Positions 63,270 to 64,000 of a stretch of DNA of 64,000 nt are shown here, piece by piece. How positions within the stretch are numbered: position 1 is the stretch's first letter; each line of letters begins with the position of its first letter. The stretch spans positions 1 through 64,000 of the forward strand of contig NZ_FLQX01000094.1 of the NCBI RefSeq assembly GCF_900089955.1, in the 5' to 3' direction. The notes below the pieces were generated by a model that searched no databases, was not told where the DNA came from, and saw nothing but the letters and a program-made list of their open reading frames with translations. The translations under genes and the position numbers were made by a program. The DNA comes from Candidatus Accumulibacter aalborgensis. GTDB taxonomy: Bacteria > Pseudomonadota > Gammaproteobacteria > Burkholderiales > Rhodocyclaceae.

Positions 63270-64000
63270 TCAGGTCAGCAAGGCTGCCGCGTGATGGTGC
63301 AGGTGATCGTCGATGAAGCTGGCGATGAAGAAATAGCTGTGGTCGTAGCCCGCTTGCAGGCGCAGCTTGAGCGGATGTCCGGCGGCGGCACAGGCCTGGC
63401 GTAGCGTCTCCGGCTGCAACTGCTCAAGCAGAAAACCGTCGGCTCCGCCCTGATCGACCAGCAGAGGCAGACGTTCGCTGGCCCCGGCGATCAGTTCACA
63501 GGCGTCCCATGCCTTCCAGGCGGCACGATCCTCGCCGAGATAGCGCGCAAAAGCCTTCTGCCCCCAGGGACTGGCCAGCGCGTGGCTGATCGGTGCCAGT
63601 GCAGACAGCGAGCGATAGCGACCGGGATTGCGCAAGGCACAGACCAGAGCGCCGTGACCACCCATTGAATGGCCACTGATTCCCCGCCGCGCGTCGATCG
63701 GCAGATTCGCCTCGATCAAAGCCGGCAATTCGTACACCACGTAGTCGTGCATCCGATAGTGCTCCGCCCACGGTGCCCTGGTCGCGTTCACATAGAAGCC
63801 GGCACCGTGGCCGAAATCCCAGGCTCCCTCCGGGTCGCCCGGCACCGCGGCGCCGCGCGGACTGGTGTCGGGCGCGACAATGGCCATCCCCAGTGCCGCC
63901 GCGACGCGCATGGCGCCGGCTTTGTGCATGAAGTTCTCGTCGTTGCAGGTCAACCCGGAAAGCCAGTACAGCGCCGGCACCGTCCCGCTTGCCGCCTGTG
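63270..64000 (-). CDS. fghA: S-formylglutathione hydrolase (N-terminus beyond window)
   Basis: About 243 C-terminal residues are in the window; the frame runs open to the edge, so roughly 40 residues are missing. Esterase-D signature: ALYWLSGLTCNDENFMHKAGAMRVAAALGMAIVAPDTSPRG, DFGHGAGFYVNAT, nucleophile SGHSMGGHGALVCAL, and the catalytic His in LQAGYDHSYFFIASFIDDHL. Hydrolyses S-formylglutathione to formate in formaldehyde detoxification. The usual partner, glutathione-dependent formaldehyde dehydrogenase, would lie upstream, outside the window. Confidence 0.94.
   Translation of the reverse strand, partial: QAASGTVPALYWLSGLTCNDENFMHKAGAMRVAAALGMAIVAPDTSPRGAAVPGDPEGAWDFGHGAGFYVNATRAPWAEHYRMHDYVVYELPALIEANLPIDARRGISGHSMGGHGALVCALRNPGRYRSLSALAPISHALASPWGQKAFARYLGEDRAAWKAWDACELIAGASERLPLLVDQGGADGFLLEQLQPETLRQACAAAGHPLKLRLQAGYDHSYFFIASFIDDHLHHHAAALLT

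Overview
The window is a high-GC chromosomal segment of a betaproteobacterium. Gene content and protein character fit Rhodocyclales, most like 'Candidatus Accumulibacter' or a close relative. This placement is inferred from the Pro-Arg-His tRNA cluster, the rimP-nusA-infB-rbfA-truB, thrB-DUF2782 and nadD-rsfS-rlmH-maf neighbourhoods, the heme d1 genes and the UbiTUV genes; no database was searched. Most of the segment is ordinary core genome. Small scars of accessory DNA and several dispersed palindromic repeats lie between the core blocks.

Layout. 1-1150: tail of an unknown gene, tRNA-Pro/Arg/His, then a chemotaxis-receptor remnant ending at the tRNA-His 3' end. 1.4-5.0 kb: a small orphan gene behind an unusual inverted-repeat promoter region, a FecR-SPOR protein, and an ECF sigma / anti-sigma pair with a secreted lipoprotein. 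5.0-13.0 kb: leuS-lptE-holA, proA, a chalcone-isomerase-like protein, ogt and xerD. 13.1-15.3 kb: cobC and cobS facing an orphan MT-A70 adenine methyltransferase. 15.4-19.1 kb: a ceramidase-like membrane protein and a decayed pair of SEFIR and STAND-NTPase/FGE genes, a likely dead defence or signalling locus. 19.2-21.4 kb: a large secreted protein of unknown function. 21.4-27.8 kb: the translation operon rimP-nusA-infB-rbfA-truB with a promoter and two tandem terminator hairpins in its leader. 27.8-33.5 kb: rluB, scpB, scpA, trpS, an M50 protease, a YciO-type protein and a PHP phosphatase, all on the minus strand. 33.6-38.3 kb: rdgC, a beta-propeller protein, an alcohol dehydrogenase fragment, then crcB-DUF190-MFS. 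38.3-43.9 kb: a DMT exporter, ubiT-ubiV-ubiU for oxygen-independent ubiquinone synthesis, an internally shortened BtuF-like protein and two SDR genes. 44.1-49.2 kb: dsbA, an FtsN-like SPOR protein, argS and divergent ubiB. 49.2-56.9 kb: a truncated Rpn-type nuclease, a QseBC-like two-component pair, maf-rlmH-rsfS-nadD, two BPSS1780 membrane proteins and thrB. 57.4-60.5 kb: nirF-nirDL-nirG-nirH for heme d1. 60.8-64.0 kb: a membrane-anchored unknown, an HDOD-REC-GGDEF regulator and a partial S-formylglutathione hydrolase.

Functionally, the heme d1 genes (cofactor of cytochrome cd1 nitrite reductase) and UbiTUV (ubiquinone made without O2) indicate a facultative, denitrifying respiratory life. 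The most unusual sequence signals are non-coding: two different leader or promoter motifs, each present twice; a four-copy palindromic repeat found mainly between convergent genes; and a -10 hexamer set between the arms of a perfect 10-bp inverted repeat.
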